From positions 1-8,329 of the forward strand of contig CAYLQA010000072.1 of assembly GCA_964385695.1 (NCBI GenBank): DNA of 8,329 nt, in the 5' to 3' direction. Under the pieces are notes generated by a model. That model worked only from the letters and a program-made list of their open reading frames with translations. It was not told where the DNA came from and did not search any database. The first letter of the stretch is position 1. Each line of letters opens with the position of its first letter. The DNA comes from CAYLQA01 sp964385695 (GTDB lineage Bacteria > Desulfobacterota > Desulfobulbia > Desulfobulbales > Desulfurivibrionaceae). Positions 7,087 through 8,329 of this stretch are shown piece by piece. The position numbers and the translations under genes were made by a program.

Positions 7087-7188
7087 ATCTCAGGAGCACA
7101 CCATCTGCGCGCGATGAGGGCGGCCAGCATAGCTATACTATAGCTGTCCACCCTCATCGTGCACATCTGGCGCACTTCTGAGATTTAC
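7083..7188. repeat. 106-bp imperfect inverted repeat (MITE-like element or long RNA hairpin)
   Basis: The outer arms GTAAATCTCAG (7083-7093) and CTGAGATTTAC (7178-7188) are exact reverse complements over 11 bp. Inward, 7094-7125 pairs with 7146-7177 with 22 Watson-Crick pairs, 2 G-T pairs and 8 mismatches. This includes an unbroken 9-bp block, CGATGAGGG (7112-7120) with CCCTCATCG (7151-7159). After a 5-base bulge (7126-7130), AGCTATA (7131-7137) and TATAGCT (7139-7145) pair around C7138. The TAA stop of the ClpX-like gene (7084-7086) lies inside the left arm. No T-run follows either arm, so this is not a standard terminator. I see no clear target-site duplication. It could be a dispersed palindromic repeat, a non-autonomous element, or a transcribed hairpin between clpX-like and hemB. 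The structure is certain; its nature is open. Confidence 0.85.
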
Positions 7189-7222
7189 GTGAAAATAAAA
7201 GCAGTTTTTAAGTCGTGAACTT

Positions 7223-7228
7223 GAGGAG
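7223..7228 (+). promoter_or_regulatory. Ribosome binding site GAGGAG for hemB
   Basis: GAGGAG lies 8 bases before the ATG at 7237, an optimal Shine-Dalgarno arrangement, and fixes the hemB start. The 34 bases between the inverted repeat and this site are A/T-rich, but I see no convincing -35/-10 pair in them. Confidence 0.75.
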
Positions 7229-7236
7229 ATAAGAGA

Positions 7237-8220
7237 ATGGTTTTTCCGGAATATAGAGCGCGGCGGATGCGCCGTAATGAGACCCTGCGTTCCCTGGTGC
7301 GTGAGACCAGCCTTGCCCCGCAGCATTTGGTGTATCCGCTTTTTATCATGCCCGGCAAAAAGAAGCGTGAAGAGGTGCCTTCCATGCCCGGTGTGTTCCG
7401 TATCTCTGTGGACCAGCTTGGCAAAGAGGCCAAGGAATGCATGAAGCTTGGGATCAACAACGTGATCCTCTTTGGTCTGCCGGATAAGAAGGATTCCCGC
7501 GGTTCCGGCGCACATGCCAAAGACGGTATTATTCAACGGGCCATTCGGGAGCTGAAGAACAAGGCCCCTGAGCTCATGGTCTCAACCGATGTTTGTTTAT
7601 GTGAGTATACGGATCATGGCCACTGCGGCATTATCATGAATGATGAGATCGACAACGACTCTACCCTGGAGATTTTAGCACATACTGCGCTTTCCCATGC
7701 CCAGGCCGGGGCGGATATGGTGGCTCCTTCGGACATGATGGATGGCCGGGTGGCTGAGATTCGGGCAGCACTTGATGATAATAATTTCCACATGATCCCC
7801 ATCATGTCCTATGCGGTAAAATATGCCTCTGCCTTTTACGGCCCGTTTCGCGATGCGGCCGATTGTGCTCCCCAGCAGGGCGACAGAAAAGCCTATCAGA
7901 TGGACCCGGCCAATGTGCGTGAGGCCATGCGTGAGGCCACCCTTGATGTAGATGAGGGAGCCGATATCCTCATGGTTAAGCCGGCCATGGCATATCTTGA
8001 CATCATCAGCAGGCTGCATGATGAGTTTGACCTGCCGGTGGCGGCCTATCATGTCAGTGGCGAGTATGCCATGATCAAGGCAGCAGCTGCCAATGGCTGG
8101 CTCGACGAGGAGCGGGTTATGGTGGAGAGCCTGCTCAGCATCAGGCGGGCAGGGGCAGATGCAATTTTGACATACTTTGCCAAGGATTACGCCAAAGTGT
8201 TCAGAAAGAACCTGGGCTGA
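7237..8220 (+). CDS. hemB: Porphobilinogen synthase (delta-aminolevulinic acid dehydratase)
   Basis: This cytoplasmic enzyme condenses two 5-aminolevulinate molecules to porphobilinogen, the first common pyrrole of heme, siroheme and cobalamin synthesis. At 327 residues it has the family's usual length. The zinc-site motif is complete, with C120, C122 and C130 in DVCLCEYTDHGHCG, so this is the zinc-dependent form rather than the Asp-rich magnesium-only type. The two active-site lysines are K195 (SYAVKYASAFYGPFRDA) and K248 (ILMVKPAMAYLD), the latter forming the Schiff base. Other family blocks are YPLFI near the N-terminus, GADMVAPSDMMDGRV (158-172) and YHVSGEYAMI (271-280). The start has a strong GAGGAG site. 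The gene follows the ClpX-like gene by 150 bases, most of which is the inverted repeat, so it may be read through from upstream or have its own promoter. A terminator lies 26 bases downstream. I see nothing abnormal. Confidence 0.97.
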   Translation: MVFPEYRARRMRRNETLRSLVRETSLAPQHLVYPLFIMPGKKKREEVPSMPGVFRISVDQLGKEAKECMKLGINNVILFGLPDKKDSRGSGAHAKDGIIQRAIRELKNKAPELMVSTDVCLCEYTDHGHCGIIMNDEIDNDSTLEILAHTALSHAQAGADMVAPSDMMDGRVAEIRAALDDNNFHMIPIMSYAVKYASAFYGPFRDAADCAPQQGDRKAYQMDPANVREAMREATLDVDEGADILMVKPAMAYLDIISRLHDEFDLPVAAYHVSGEYAMIKAAAANGWLDEERVMVESLLSIRRAGADAILTYFAKDYAKVFRKNLG

Positions 8221-8246
8221 TTGGCTTTTAGAACATACTATTTTTG

Positions 8247-8280
8247 TAGGCCTGGTTCGAGTGGATCAGGCCTATTTTTT
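8247..8280 (+). terminator. Rho-independent terminator after hemB
   Basis: TAGGCCTG (8247-8254) and CAGGCCTA (8267-8274) form a perfect 8-bp stem, which can be extended by weaker T-A, G-T and C-G pairs to a small GAGT loop. It is followed directly by six T (8275-8280). It lies 26 bases after the hemB stop and should end the + strand transcript. There is no A-run on the 5' side, so it is probably one-directional. Confidence 0.9.
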
Positions 8281-8329
8281 GGTTCTTCGCAGATTAGCGG
8301 GAAAGTTGAGAATAGAAACAGCGGAAAGG

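Noticed and set aside
7083..7188. The long palindrome read as an ordinary intrinsic terminator of the ClpX-like gene
   Set aside because: Neither arm is followed by a T-tract, the arms are far longer than needed, and the stop codon is inside the structure.
1..8329. CRISPR arrays, transposases, integrases, tRNA or phage genes
   Set aside because: I found no spaced direct repeats, no recombinase motifs and no cloverleaf-like sequence. Apart from the palindrome at 7083-7188, nothing suggests mobile DNA.

Overview
The window reads as part of a chromosome from a Gram-negative bacterium, most likely in the Desulfobacterota (former Deltaproteobacteria). The reasons are the gene order (DUF4390 protein, NtrY-type kinase, NtrX-type regulator, ClpX-like ATPase, HemB), the style of the hybrid kinase, and a base composition that looks near-balanced by eye. 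The lineage is an inference from protein style and synteny, not from a marker gene. All six genes lie on the + strand, and I see no mobile genes, CRISPR array, tRNA or rRNA.

Layout. Positions 1-885 hold the 3' part of a hybrid sensor histidine kinase (ATPase domain plus receiver); its input and phospho-histidine domains lie before the window. A 168-base gap follows. It carries a TATAAT box bracketed by a 7-bp inverted repeat and probably starts a new transcription unit. That unit holds a secreted DUF4390 protein (1054-1641), a four-helix membrane NtrY-like kinase (1662-3893), an NtrX-like sigma-54 activator (3945-5315) and a ClpX-like AAA+ unfoldase (about 5329-7086). The spacings (20, 51 and 13 bases) suggest one operon. 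Next comes a 150-base gap dominated by a 106-bp imperfect inverted repeat whose left arm contains the unfoldase stop codon. Then hemB (7237-8220) encodes zinc-type porphobilinogen synthase and is closed by a clear intrinsic terminator (8247-8280). The last 49 bases show nothing recognisable.

How the genes may work together. The exported DUF4390 protein could sit in the periplasm beside the sensor loop of the NtrY-like kinase. The kinase would phosphorylate the NtrX-like regulator, which activates sigma-54 promoters elsewhere. The ClpX-like ATPase, made next to the regulator, keeps the pore loop and the ClpP-contact motif of ClpX. It lacks the ClpX zinc finger and carries a long C-terminal addition, so it may choose different substrates. 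HemB is a housekeeping tetrapyrrole enzyme and may only be a neighbour.

The most unusual parts are the ClpX-like ATPase with its non-standard N- and C-terminal regions, and the large inverted repeat after it.
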